64,000 bases of DNA from the NCBI GenBank assembly GCA_037013495.1, contig JAZDXN010000030.1, positions 682,001 to 746,000 of the forward strand, written 5' to 3'. A program made the translations under genes and the position numbers. This DNA is from Hippophae tibetana (lineage: Eukaryota; Streptophyta; Magnoliopsida; Rosales; Elaeagnaceae). Below are positions 27,697 to 42,789 of this stretch, piece after piece (positions within the stretch are counted from its first letter, which is position 1; each line of letters begins with the position of its first letter). A model generated the notes under the pieces. That model did not search any database. It saw nothing but the letters and a program-made list of their open reading frames with translations, and was not told the origin of the DNA.

Positions 27697-30600
27697 TTAC
27701 CAATTAAAAAAAGCTATTAGTGGTTGAAATATCATACATTCCACATGTATCTTAAAAGTAGGAGAAATTGGAAAACCAAGATTAAGAGACAGAGGGATTA
27801 CCCTTTGTGGTGTCGATACCCTAGACATGATCGTGCAATATCCGACAAAATTATGCACATAATTGTTAAACTTATACAAATAACAGTAGATTATAATTTA
27901 TACATACGTAATTTTGGTATCATATTATGAGCTAATAAATATTTTACATATTTTGTTAAGATTTCTTTGAAGTCTTACTTTTATAATTAGGAATATGTCT
28001 AACAATTCTACAAACATAAATAAGGATTGCCAAAATTCATAAATTATCTCGATACAAAAATTCCTCGTTTGCATGCAAACATTCAAACAATAAATTTGTA
28101 TTGTATATAAGATCTCCAAACATAACTATATTATCTTCGACAAGTTCAATATGAAGTGTTACCTTTATTCTCCCTACAAACAACTTCTATATATAGGTTA
28201 ATATAACTGAAAATAATTTTTTTTTTGCCAACTAATTCAGAGTAAAATAAATTGGTTTAATGTAATTTTCTCTACCAAATGTCTTATTTTGTTTTGCAAA
28301 AATTAAAATATGTTAAATTTATATAAAATAAATAAATTCAATTTTATTATTTTATAATAAATGTATAAAAAATGTTATAAATAAATAAGTAATACATAAA
28401 TTTTTTCCATTATTTGAAATAAATCATATTAAATAAAATCATATATAAGTAGATACTATAAATATATATATTAGATTGAATGAAATCATTATTTACCAAT
28501 TAAAAAAAGATATTAGTGGTTGAAATATCATACATTACACATGTATCTTAAAAGTAGGAGAAATTGGAAAACCAAGATTAAGAGACAGGGGGATTACCCT
28601 TTGTGGTGTCGATACCCTAGACATGATCGTGCAATATCCAACAAAATTATGCACGTAATTGTTAAACTTATACAAATAACAGTAGATTATAATTTATACA
28701 TACGTAATTTTGGTATCATATTATGAGCTAATAAATATTTTACATATTTTGTTAAGATTTCTTTGAAGTCTTACTTTTATAATTAGGAATATGTCTAACA
28801 ATTCTACAAACATAAATACGGATTGCCAAAATTCATGAATTATCTCGATACAAAAATTCCTCGTTTGCATGCAAACATTCAAACAATAAATTTGTATTGT
28901 ATATAAGATCTCCAAATATAACTATATTATCTTCTACAAGTTCAATATGATGTGTTAACATTATTCTCCCTACAAACACCTTCTATATATAGGTTAATAT
29001 AACTGAAAATCATATTTTTGCAAACAAATTCAGAGTAAAATAAATTGGTTTAATGTAATTTTCTCTACGAAATGTCTTATTTTGTTTTGCAAAAATTAAA
29101 ATATGTTAAAGTTATATAAAATAAATAAATTCACTTTTACTATTTTATAATAAATTTATAAAAAATGTTATAAATAAATAAGTAATACATAAATTTTTTC
29201 CTTTATTTGAAATAAATCATATTAAATAAAATCATATATAAGTAGATACTATAAATATATATATTAGATTGAATGAAATCATTATTTACCAATTACAAAA
29301 AGCTATTAGTGGTTGAAATATCATACATTCCACATGTATCTTAAAAGTAGGAGAAATTGGAAAACCAAGATTAAGAGACAGGGGGATTACCCTTTGTGGT
29401 GTCGATACCCTAGACATGATCGTGCAATATCCAACAAAATTATGCACGTAATTGTTAAACTTATACAAATAACAGTAGATTATAATTTATACATACGTAA
29501 TTTTGGTATCATATTATGAGCTAATAAATATTTTACATATTTTGTTAATATTTCTTTGAAGTCTTACTTTTATAATTAGGAATATGTCTAACAATTCTAC
29601 ACACATAAATACGGATTGCCAAAATTCATAAATTATCTCGATACAAAAATTCCGCGTTTGCATGCAAACATTCAAACAATAAATTTGTATTGTATATAAG
29701 ATCTCCAAATATAACTATATTATCTTCTACAAGTTCAATATGATGTGTTAACATTATTCTCCCTACAAACAGCTTCTATATATAGGTTAATATAACTGAA
29801 AATCATATTTTTGCCAACAAATTCAGAGTAAAATAAATTGGTTTAATGTAATTTTCTCTTCGAAATGTCTTATTTTGTTTTTGCAAAAATTAAAATATGT
29901 TAAAGTTATATAAAATAAATAAATTCACTTTTACTATTTTATAATAAATTTATAAAAAATGTTATAAATAAATAAATAATACATAAAGTTTTTCCTTTAT
30001 GTGAAATAAAGAATATTAAATAAAATCATATATAAGTAGATACTATAAATATATATATATATATTAGATTGAATGAAATCATTATTTACCAATTAAAAAA
30101 AGCTATTAGTGGTTGAAATATCATACATTCCACATGTATCTTAAAAGTAGGAGAAATTGGAAAACCAAGATTAAGAGACAGGGGGATTACCCTTTGTGGT
30201 GTCGATACCCTAGACATGATCGTGCAATATCCGACAAAATTATGCACATAATTGTTAAACTTATACAAATAACAGTAGATTATAATTTATACATACGTAA
30301 TTTTGGTATCATATTATGAGCTAATAAATATTTTACATATTTTGTTAATATTTCTTTGAAATCTTACTTTTATAATTAGGAATATGTCTAACAATTCTAC
30401 ACACATTAATACGGATTGCCAAAATTCATAAATTATCTCGATACAAAAATTCCGCGTTTGCATGCAAACATTCAAACAATAAATTTGTATTGTATATAAG
30501 ATCTCCAAATATAACTATATTATCTTCTACAAGTTCAATATGAAATGTAACCATTATTCTCCCTACAAACAGCTTCTATATATAGGTTAATATAACTGAA

Positions 30601-31678
30601 AATCATTTTTTTTTGCCAACTAATTCCTAGTAAAATAAATTAGTTTAATGTAATTTTCTCTACCAAATGTCTTATTTTGTTTTGCAAAAATTAAAATATG
30701 TTAAAGTTATATAAAATAAATAAATCAATTTTATTATTTTATAATAAATGTATAAAAAATGTTATAAATAAATAAATAATACATAAAGTTTTTCCTTTAT
30801 GTGAAATAAAGAATATTAAATAAAATCATATATAAGTAGATACTATAAATATATATATATATATTAGATTGAATGAAATCATTATTTACCAATTAAAAAA
30901 AGCTATAGTGGTTGAAATATCATACATTCCACATGTATCTTAAAAGTAGGAGAAATTGGAAAACCAAGATTGAGAGACAGGGGGATTACCCTTTGTGGTT
31001 TCGATACCCTAGATATGATCGTGCAATATCCGACAAAATTATGCACATAATTGTTAAACTTATACAAATAACAGTAGATTATAATTTATACATACGTAAT
31101 TTTGGTATCATATTATGAGCTAATAAATATTTTACATATTTTGTTAATATTTCTTTGAAATCTTACTTTTATAATTAGGAATATGTCTAACAATTCTACA
31201 AACATAAATACGAATTGCCAAAATTCATAAATTATCTCGATACAAAAATTCCTCGTTTGCATGCAAACATTCAAACAATAAATTTGTATTGTATATAAGA
31301 TCTCCAAATATAATTATATTATCTTCTACAAGTTCAATATGAAGTGTTACCATTATTCTCCCTACAAACAACTTCTATATATGGTTAATATAACTCAAAA
31401 TAATTTTTTTTTGCCAACTAATTCAGAGTAAAATAAATTGGTTTAATGTAATTTTCTCTACCAAATGTCTTATTTTGTTTTGCAAAAATGAAAATATGTT
31501 AAAGTTATATAAAATAAATAAATTCACTTTTACTATTTTATAATAAATGTATAAAAAATGTTATAAATAAATAAGTAATACATAAAGTTTTTCCTTTATT
31601 TGAAATAAATCATATTAAATAAAATCATATATAAGTAGATACTATAAATATATATATTAGATTGAATGAAATCATTAT
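27697..31678 (+). repeat. 5-mer HOR unit, 3982 bp (second complete copy)
   Basis: Order and diagnostic variants match the preceding unit: 27697, 28493, 29286, 30086, 30886. Differences I noticed include AGAGGG for AGGGGG in the first core, CTCTTCG for CTCTACG in the third monomer, and ATTGAGAG and CTAGATATG in the fifth. The one-base core deletion GCTATAGTGG is inherited by the fifth monomer in both units, so it predates the duplication. Confidence 0.9.
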
Positions 31679-34600
31679 TTACCAATTAAAAAAAGCTATT
31701 AGTGGTTGAAATATCATACATTCCACATGTATCTTAAAAGTAGGAGAAATTGGAAAACCAAGATTAAGAGACAGGGGGATTACCCTTTGTCGTGTCGATA
31801 CCCTAGATATGATCGTGCAATATCCAACAAAATTATGCACGTAATTGTTAAACTTATACAAATAACAGTAGATTATAATTTATACATACGTAATTTTCTA
31901 TCATATTATGAACTAATAAATATTTTACATATTTTGTTAATATTTCTTTGAAATCTTACTTTTATAATTAGGAATATGTCTAACAATTCTACAAACATAA
32001 ATACGGATTGCCAAAATTCATAAATTATCACGATACAAAAATTCCTCGTTTGCATGCAAACATTCAAACAATAAATTTGTATTGTATATAAGATCTCCAA
32101 ATATTACTATATTATCTTCGACAAGTTCAATATGAAATGTTACCATTATTCTCCCTACAAACAGCCTCTATATATAGGTTAGTATAACTGAAAATAATTT
32201 TTTTTTGCCAACTAATTCAGAGTAAAATAAGTTGGTTTAATGTAATTTTCTCTACCAAATGTCTTATTTTATTTTGCAAAAATTAAAATATTTTAAAGTT
32301 ATATAATATAAATAAACTCACTTTTACTATTTTATAATAAATGTATTAAAAATGTTATAAATAAATAAATAATACATAAATTTTTTCTTTTATTTGAAAT
32401 AAATCATATTAAATAAAATTATATATAAGAAGATACTATAAATATATATATTAGATTGAATGAAATCATTATTTACCAATTAAAAAAAGCTATTAGTGGT
32501 TGAAATATCATACATTCCACATGTATCTTAAAAGTAGGAGAAATTGGAAAACCAAGATTAAGAGACAGGGGGATTACCCTTTGTGGTGTCGATACCCTAG
32601 ACATGATCGTGCAATATCCAACAAAATTATGCACGTAATTGTTAAACTTATACAAATAATAGTAGATTATAATTTATACATACGTAATTTTGGAATCATA
32701 TTATGAGCTAATAAATATTTTACATATTTTGTTAATATTTCTTTGAAGTCTTACTTTTATAATTAGGAATATGCCTAACAATTCTACAAACATAAATACG
32801 GATTGCCAAAATTCATAAATTATCTCGATACAAAAATTCCGCGTTTGCATGCAAACATTCAAACAATAAATTTGTATTGTATATAAGATCTCCAAATATA
32901 ACTATATTATCTTCTACAAGTTCAATATGAAGTGTAACCATTATTCTCCCTACAAACAGCTTCTATATATAGGTTAATATAACTGAAAATCATTTTTTTT
33001 GCCAACTAATTCATAGTAAAATAAATTAGTTTAATGTAATTTTCTCTACCAAATGTCTTATTTTGTTTTGCAAAAATTAAAATATGTTAAAGTTATATAA
33101 AATAAATAAATCACTTTTACTATTTTATAATAAATGTATAAAAAATGTTATAAATAAATAAATAATACATAAAGTTTTTCCTTTATGTGAAATAAAGCAT
33201 ATTAAATAAAATCATATATAAGTAGATACTATAAATATATATATATTAGATTGAATGAAATCATTATTTACCAATTAAAAAAAGCTATTAGTGGTTGAAA
33301 TATCATACATTCCACATGTATCTTAAAAGTAGGAGAAATTGGAAAACCATGATTAAGAGACAGGGGGATTACCCTTTGTGGTGTCGATACCCTAGACATG
33401 ATCGTGCAATATCCGACAAAATTATGTACATAATTGTTAAACGTATACAAATAACAGTAGATTATAATTTATACATACGTAATTTTGGTATCATATTATG
33501 AGGTAATAAATATTTTACATATTTTGTAATATTTCTTTGAAATCTTACTCCTATAATTAGGAATATGTCTAACAATTCTACAAACATAAATACGGATTGC
33601 CAAAATTCGTAAATTATCTCGATACAAAAATTCCTCGTTTGCATGCAAACATTCAAACAATAAATTTGTATTGTATATAAGATCTCCAAACATAACTATA
33701 TTATCTTCGACAAGTTCAATATGAAGTGTTACCTTTATTCTCCCTACAAACAACTTCTATATATAGGTTAATATAACTCAAAATCATTTTTTTTTGCCAA
33801 CTAATTTAGAGTAAAATAAATTGGTTTAATGTAATTTGCTCTACCAAATGTCTTCTTTTGTTTTGCAAAAATTAAAATATGTTAAAGTTATATAAAATAA
33901 ATAAATCACTTTTACTATTTTATAATAAATGTATAAAAAATGTTATAAATAAATAAATAATACATAAATTTTTTCCTTTATGTGAAATAAAGCATATTAA
34001 ATAAAATCATATATAAGTAGATACTATAAATATATATATTAGATTGAATGAAATCATTATTTACCAATTAAAAAAAGCTATTAGTGGTTGAAATATCATA
34101 CATTCCACATGTATCTTAAAAGTAGGAGAAATTGGAAAACCAAGATTAAGAGACAGGGGGATTACCCTTTGTGGTGTCGATACCCTAGACATGATCGTGC
34201 AATATCCAACAAAATTATGCACGTAATTGTTAAACTTATACAAATAACAGTAGATTATAATTTATACATACGTAATTTTCATATCATATTATGAGCTAAT
34301 AAATATTTTACATATTTTGTTAAGATTTCTTTGAAGTCTTACTTTTATAATTAGGAATATGTCTAACAATTCTACAAACATAAATACGGATTGCCAAAAT
34401 TCATAAATTATCACGATACAAAAATTCCTCGTTTGCATGCAAACATTCAAACAATAAATTTGTATTGTATATAAGATCTCCAAATATAACTATATTATCT
34501 TCTACAAGTTCAATATGAAGTGTTACCATTATTCTCCCTACAAACAACTTCTATATATAGGTTAATAAACTAAAAATCATTTTTTTTGCCAACTAATTCA

Positions 34601-34853
34601 GAGTAAAATAAATTGGTTTAATGTAATTTTCTCTACCAAATGTCTTATTTTGTTTTGCAAAAATTAAAATATGTTAAAGTTATATAAAATAAATAAATTC
34701 ACTTTTACTATTTTATAATAAATGTATAAAAAATGTTATAAATAAATAAGTAATACATAAATATTTTCCTTTATTTGAAATAAATCATATTAAATAAAAT
34801 CATATATAAGTAGATACTATAAATATATATATTAGATTGAATGAAATCATTAT
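31679..34853 (+). repeat. Four divergent monomers outside any local HOR
   Basis: Monomers at 31679, 32473, 33268 and 34061 carry private changes and have no close partner next door. Examples: a missing G in AATTTTCTATCATATTATGAAC near 31897-31912, TTATTTTATTTTGC near 32266-32279, TTTTGTAATATTTC near 33524 and TTACTCCTATAATT near 33546. They separate two homogenised domains. Parts of 31679 and 34061 resemble the monomer at 44379 (see findings). Confidence 0.75.
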
Positions 34854-37233
34854 TTACCAATTACAAAAAGCTATTAGTGGTTGAAATATCATACATTCCA
34901 CATGTATCTTAAAAGTAGGAGAAATTGGAAAACCAAGATTAAGAGACAGGGGGATTACGTTTTGTGGTGTCGATACCCTAGACATGATCGTGCAATATCC
35001 AACAAAATTATGCACGTAATTGGTAAACTTATACAAATAACAATAGATTACAATTTATACATACGTAATTTCGGTATCATATTATGAGCTAATAAATATT
35101 TTACATATTTTGTTAATATTTCTTTGAAATCTTACTTTTATAATTAGGAATATGTCTAACAATTCTACAAACATAAATACGGATTGCCAAAATTCGTAAA
35201 TTATCTCGATACAAAAATTCCTCGTTTGCATGCAAACTTTCAAACAATAAATTTGTATTGTATATAAGATCTCCAAACATAACTATATTATCTTCGACAA
35301 GTTCAATATGAAGTGTTACCTTTATTCTCCCTACAAACAACTTCTATATATAGGTTAATATAACTGAAAATCATTTTTTTTTGCCAACTAATTCAGAGTA
35401 AAATAAATCGGTTTAATGTAATTTTCTATACCAAATGTCTTATTTTGTTTTGCAAAAATTAAAATATGTTAAAGTTATATAAAATAAATAAATCACTTTT
35501 ACTATTTTATAATAAATGTATAAAAAATGTTATAAATAAATAAATAATACATAAAGTTTTTCCTTTATGTGAAATAAAGCATATTAAATAAAATCACATA
35601 TAAGTAGATACTATAAATATATATATTAGATTGAATTAAATCATTATTTACCAATTAAAAAAAGCTATTAGTGGTTGAAATATCATACATTCCACATGTA
35701 TCTTAAAAGTAGGAGAAATTGGAAAACCAAGATTAAGAGACAGGGGGATTACCCTTTGTGGTGTCGATACCCTAGACATGATCGTGCAATATCCAACAAA
35801 ATTATGCACGTAATTGTTAAACTTATACAAATAACAGTAGATTATAATTTATACATACGTAATTTTCGTATCATATTATGAGCTAATAAATATTTTACAT
35901 ATTTTGTTAATATTTCTTTGAAATCTTACTTTTATAATTAGGAATATGTCTAACAATTCTACAAACATAAATACGGATTGCCAAAATTCGTAAATTATCT
36001 CGATACAAAAATTCCTCGTTTGCATGCAAACATTCAAACAATAAATTTGTATTGTATATAAGATCTCCAAACATAACTATATTATCTTTGACAAGTTCAA
36101 TATGAAGTGTTACCTTTATTCTCCCTACAAACAACTTCTATATATAGGTTAATATAACTGAAAATCATTTTTTTTGCCAACTAATTTAGAGTAAAATAAA
36201 TTGGTTTAATGTAATTTTCTCTACCAAATGTCTTCTTTTGTTTTGCAAAAATTAAATTATGTTAAAGTTATATAATATAAATAAACTCACTTTTACTATT
36301 TTATAATAAATGTATTAAAAATGTTATAAATAAATAAATAATACATAAATTTTTTCCTTTATGTGAAATAAAGCATATTAAATAAAATCATATATAAGTA
36401 GATACTATAAATATATATATTAGATTGAATGAAATCATTATTTACCAATTAAAAAAAGCTATTAGTGGTTGAAATATCATACATTCCACATGTATCTTAA
36501 AAGTAGGAGAAATTGGAAAACCAAGATTAAGAGACAGGGGGATTACACTTTGTGGTGTCGATACCCTATACATGATCGTGCAATATCCAACAAAATTATG
36601 CACGTAATTGTTAAACTTATACAAATAACAGTAGATTATAATTTATACATACGTAATTTTGGTATCATATTATGAGCTAATAAATATTTTACATATTTTG
36701 TTAATATTTCTTTGAAGTCTTACTTTTATAATTAGGAATACGTCTAACAATTCTACAAACATAAATACGGATTGCCAAAGTTCATAAATTATCTCGATAC
36801 AATAATTCCTCGTTTGCATGCAAACATTCAAACAATAAATTTGTATTGTATATAAGATCTCCAAATATAACTATATTATCTTCTACAAGTTCAATATGAA
36901 GTGTTACCATTATTCTCCCTACAAACAACTTCTATATATAGGTTAATAAACTAAAAATCATTTTTTTGCCAACTAATTCAGAGTAAAATAAATTGGTTTA
37001 ATGTAATTTTCTCTACCAAATGTCTTATTTTGTTTTGCAAAAATTAAAATATGTTAAAGTTATATAAAATAAATAAATTCACTTTTACTATTTTATAAAA
37101 AATGTATAAAAAATGTTATAAATAAATAAGTAATACATAAATATTTTCCTTTATTTGAAATAAATCATATTAAATAAAATCATATATAAGTAGATACTAT
37201 AAATATATATATTAGATTGAATGAAATCATTAT
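34854..37233 (+). repeat. Trimer HOR unit, 2380 bp (copy 1)
   Basis: Three types in order: 34854 (GATTACGTTTTGTGG, AATTTCGG, CAAACTTTCAAAC), 35648 (GATTACCCTTTG, AATTTTCGTATC, ATCTTTGACAAG), 36442 (GATTACACTTTG, CCCTATACATG, GGAATACGTC, GATACAATAATTCC). Against the following copy I found only about three substitutions (for example TTCTATACC for TTCTCTACC, and ATTTAGAG for ATTCAGAG) plus one base in a T-run. Confidence 0.9.
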
Positions 37234-39614
37234 TTACCAATTACAAAAAGCTATTAGTGGTTGAAATATCATACATTCCACATGTATCTTAAAAGTAGGA
37301 GAAATTGGAAAACCAAGATTAAGAGACAGGGGGATTACGTTTTGTGGTGTCGATACCCTAGACATGATCGTGCAATATCCAACAAAATTATGCACGTAAT
37401 TGGTAAACTTATACAAATAACAATAGATTACAATTTATACATACGTAATTTCGGTATCATATTATGAGCTAATAAATATTTTACATATTTTGTTAATATT
37501 TCTTTGAAATCTTACTTTTATAATTAGGAATATGTCTAACAATTCTACAAACATAAATACGGATTGCCAAAATTCGTAAATTATCTCGATACAAAAATTC
37601 CTCGTTTGCATGCAAACTTTCAAACAATAAATTTGTATTGTATATAAGATCTCCAAACATAACTATATTATCTTCGACAAGTTCAATATGAAGTGTTACC
37701 TTTATTCTCCCTACAAACAACTTCTATATATAGGTTAATATAACTGAAAATCATTTTTTTTTGCCAACTAATTCAGAGTAAAATAAATCGGTTTAATGTA
37801 ATTTTCTCTACCAAATGTCTTATTTTGTTTTGCAAAAATTAAAATATGTTAAAGTTATATAAAATAAATAAATCACTTTTACTATTTTATAATAAATGTA
37901 TAAAAAATGTTATAAATAAATAAATAATACATAAAGTTTTTCCTTTATGTGAAATAAAGCATATTAAATAAAATCACATATAAGTAGATACTATAAATAT
38001 ATATATTAGATTGAATTAAATCATTATTTACCAATTAAAAAAAGCTATTAGTGGTTGAAATATCATACATTCCACATGTATCTTAAAAGTAGGAGAAATT
38101 GGAAAACCAAGATTAAGAGACAGGGGGATTACCCTTTGTGGTGTCGATACCCTAGACATGATCGTGCAATATCCAACAAAATTATGCACGTAATTGTTAA
38201 ACTTATACAAATAACAGTAGATTATAATTTATACATACGTAATTTTCGTATCATATTATGAGCTAATAAATATTTTACATATTTTGTTAATATTTCTTTG
38301 AAATCTTACTTTTATAATTAGGAATATGTCTAACAATTCTACAAACATAAATACGGATTGCCAAAATTCGTAAATTATCTCGATACAAAAATTCCTCGTT
38401 TGCATGCAAACATTCAAACAATAAATTTGTATTGTATATAAGATCTCCAAACATAACTATATTATCTTTGACAAGTTCAATATGAAGTGTTACCTTTATT
38501 CTCCCTACAAACAACTTCTATATATAGGTTAATATAACTGAAAATCATTTTTTTTGCCAACTAATTCAGAGTAAAATAAATTGGTTTAATGTAATTTTCT
38601 CTACCAAATGTCTTCTTTTGTTTTGCAAAAATTAAATTATGTTAAAGTTATATAATATAAATAAACTCACTTTTACTATTTTATAATAAATGTATTAAAA
38701 ATGTTATAAATAAATAAATAATACATAAAATTTTTCCTTTATGTGAAATAAAGCATATTAAATAAAATCATATATAAGTAGATACTATAAATATATATAT
38801 TAGATTGAATGAAATCATTATTTACCAATTAAAAAAAGCTATTAGTGGTTGAAATATCATACATTCCACATGTATCTTAAAAGTAGGAGAAATTGGAAAA
38901 CCAAGATTAAGAGACAGGGGGATTACACTTTGTGGTGTCGATACCCTATACATGATCGTGCAATATCCAACAAAATTATGCACGTAATTGTTAAACTTAT
39001 ACAAATAACAGTAGATTATAATTTATACATACGTAATTTTGGTATCATATTATGAGCTAATAAATATTTTACATATTTTGTTAATATTTCTTTGAAGTCT
39101 TACTTTTATAATTAGGAATACGTCTAACAATTCTACAAACATAAATACGGATTGCCAAAGTTCATAAATTATCTCGATACAATAATTCCTCGTTTGCATG
39201 CAAACATTCAAACAATAAATTTGTATTGTATATAAGATCTCCAAATATAACTATATTATCTTCTACAAGTTCAATATGAAGTGTTACCATTATTCTCCCT
39301 ACAAACAACTTCTATATATAGGTTAATAAACTAAAAATCATTTTTTTTGCCAACTAATTCAGAGTAAAATAAATTGGTTTAATGTAATTTTCTCTACCAA
39401 ATGTCTTATTTTGTTTTGCAAAAATTAAAATATGTTAAAGTTATATAAAATAAATAAATTCACTTTTACTATTTTATAAAAAATGTATAAAAAATGTTAT
39501 AAATAAATAAGTAATACATAAATATTTTCCTTTATTTGAAATAAATCATATTAAATAAAATCATATATAAGTAGATACTATAAATATATATATTAGATTG
39601 AATGAAATCATTAT
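37234..39614 (+). repeat. Trimer HOR unit, 2381 bp (copy 2)
   Basis: Same three monomer types in the same order as the preceding unit (37234, 38028, 38822), nearly base for base. The third monomer of each copy keeps CCCTATACATG and GGAATACGTC, which makes phase assignment unambiguous. Confidence 0.9.
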
Positions 39615-42600
39615 TTACCAATTACAAAAAGCTATTAGTGGTTGAAATATCATACATTCCACATGTATCTTAAAAGTAGGAGAAATTGGAAAACCAAGAT
39701 TAAGAGACAGGGGGATTACGTTTTGTGGTGTCGATACCCTAGACATGATCGTGCAATATCCAACAAAATTATGCACGTAATTGGTAAACTTATACAAATA
39801 ACAATAGATTACAATTTATACATACGTAATTTCGGTATCATATTATGAGCTAATAAATATTTTACATATTTTGTTAATATTTCTTTGAAATCTTACTTTT
39901 ATAATTAGGAATATGTCTAACAATTCTACAAACATAAATACGGATTGCCAAAATTCGTAAATTATCTCGATACAAAAATTCCTCGTTTGCATGCAAACTT
40001 TCAAACAATAAATTTGTATTGTATATAAGATCTCCAAACATAACTATATTATCTTCGACAAGTTCAATATGAAGTGTTACCTTTATTCTCCCTACAAACA
40101 ACTTCTATATATAGGTTAATATAACTGAAAATCATTTTTTTTTGCCAACTAATTCAGAGTAAAATAAATCGGTTTAATGTAATTTTCTCTACCAAATGTC
40201 TTATTTTGTTTTGCAAAAATTAAAATATGTTAAAGTTATATAAAATAAATAAATCACTTTTACTATTTTATAATAAATGTATAAAAAATGTTATAAATAA
40301 ATAAATAATACATAAAGTTTTTCCTTTATGTGAAATAAAGCATATTAAATAAAATCACATATAAGTAGATACTATAAATATATATATTAGATTGAATTAA
40401 ATCATTATTTACCAATTAAAAAAAGCTATTAGTAGTTGAAATATCATACATTCCACATGTATCTTAAAAGTAGGAGAAATTGGAAAACCAAGATTAAGAG
40501 ACAGGGGGATTACCCTTTGTGGTGTCGATACCCTAGACATGATCGTGCAATATCCAACAAAATTATGCACGTAATTGTTAAACTTATACAAATAACAGTA
40601 GATTATAATTTATACATACGTAATTTTCGTATCATATTATGAGCTAATAAATATTTTACATATTTTGTTAATATTTCTTTGAAATCTTACTTTTATAATT
40701 AGGAATATGTCTAACAATTCTACAAACATAAATACGGATTGCCAAAATTCGTAAATTATCTCGATACAAAAATTCCTCGTTTGCATGCAAACTTTCAAAC
40801 AATAAATTTGTATTGTATATAAGATCTCCAAACATAACTATATTATCTTTGACAAGTTCAATATGAAGTGTTACCTTTATTCTCCCTACAAACAACTTCT
40901 ATATATAGGTTAATATAACTGAAAATCATTTTTTTTTGCCAACTAATTCAGAGTAAAATAAATCGGTTTAATGTAATTTTCTCTACCAAATGTCTTATTT
41001 TGTTTTGCAAAAATTAAAATATGTTAAAGTTATATAAAATAAATAAATCACTTTTACTATTTTATAATAAATGTATAAAAAATGTTATAAATAAATAAAT
41101 AATACATAAAGTTTTTCCTTTATGTGAAATAAAGCATATTAAATAAAATCACATATAAGTAGATACTATAAATATATATATTAGATTCAATTAAATCATT
41201 ATTTACCAATTAAAAAAAGCTATTAGTGGTTGAAATATCATACATTCCACATGTATCTTAAAAGTAGGAGAAATTGGAAAACCAAGATTAAGAGACAGGG
41301 GGATTACCCTTTGTGGTGTCGATACCCTAGACATGATCGTGCAATATCCAACAAAATTATGCACGTAATTGTTAAACTTATACAAATAACAGTAGATTAT
41401 AATTTATACATACGTAATTTTCGTATCATATTATGAGCTAATAAATATTTTACATATTTTGTTAATATTTCTTTGAAATCTTACTTTTATAATTAGGAAT
41501 ATGTCTAACAATTCTACAAACATAAATACGGATTGCCAAAATTCGTAAATTATCTCGATACAAAAATTCCTCGTTTGCATGCAAACATTCAAACAATAAA
41601 TTTGTATTGTATATAAGATCTCCAAACATAACTATATTATCTTTGACAAGTTCAATATGAAGTGTTACCTTTATTCTCCTTACAAACAACTTCTATATAT
41701 AGGTTAATATAACTGAAAATCATTTTTTTTGCCAACTAATTCAGAGTAAAATAAATTGGTTTAATGTAATTTTCTCTACCAAATGTCTTCTTTTGTTTTG
41801 CAAAAATTAAATTATGTTAAAGTTATATAATATAAATAAACTCACTTTTACTATTTTATAATAAATGTATTAAAAATGTTATAAATAAATAAATAATACA
41901 TAAAATTTTTCCTTTATGTGAAATAAAGCATATTAAATAAAATCATATATAAGTAGATACTATAAATATATATATTAGATTGAATGAAATCATTATTTAC
42001 CAATTAAAAAAAGCTATTAGTGGTTGAAATATCATACATTCCACATGTATCTTAAAAGTAGGAGAAATTGGAAAACCAAGATTAAGAGACCGGGGGATTA
42101 CACTTTGTGGTGTCGATACCCTATACATGATCGTGCAATATCCAACAAAATTATGCACGTAATTGTTAAACTTATACAAATAACAGTAGATTATAATTTA
42201 TACATACGTAATTTTGGTATCATATTATGAGCTAATAAATATTTTACATATTTTGTTAATATTTCTTTGAAGTCTTACTTTTATAATTAGGAATACGTCT
42301 AACAATTCTACAAACATAAATACGGATTGCCAAAGTTCATAAATTATCTCGATACAATAATTCCTCGTTTGCATGCAAACATTCAAACAATAAATTTGTA
42401 TTGTATATAAGATCTCCAAATATAACTATATTATCTTCTACAAGTTCAATATGAAGTGTTACCATTATTCTCCCTACAAACAACTTCTATATATAGGTTA
42501 ATAAACTAAAAATCATTTTTTTTGCCAACTAATTCAGAGTAAAATAAATTGGTTTAATGTAATTTTCTCTACCAAATGTCTTATTTTGTTTTGCAAAAAT

Positions 42601-42789
42601 TAAAATATGTTAAAGTTATATAAAATAAATAAATTCACTTTTACTATTTTATAAAAAATGTATAAAAAATGTTATAAATAAATAAGTAATACATAAATAT
42701 TTTCCTTTATTTGAAATAAATCATATTAAATAAAATCATATATAAGTAGATACTATAAATATATATATTAGATTGAATGAAATCATTAT
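39615..42789 (+). repeat. Trimer HOR expanded to a 4-mer, 3175 bp
   Basis: Starts as the same trimer (39615), but the middle type is present twice (40409 and 41203) before the third type (41997). The first middle copy carries the CAAACTTTCAAAC change of the 39615 type in its second half, followed by ATCTTTGACAAG of the middle type. This suggests that the extra monomer arose by exchange between types inside the unit rather than by simple slippage. Confidence 0.88.
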
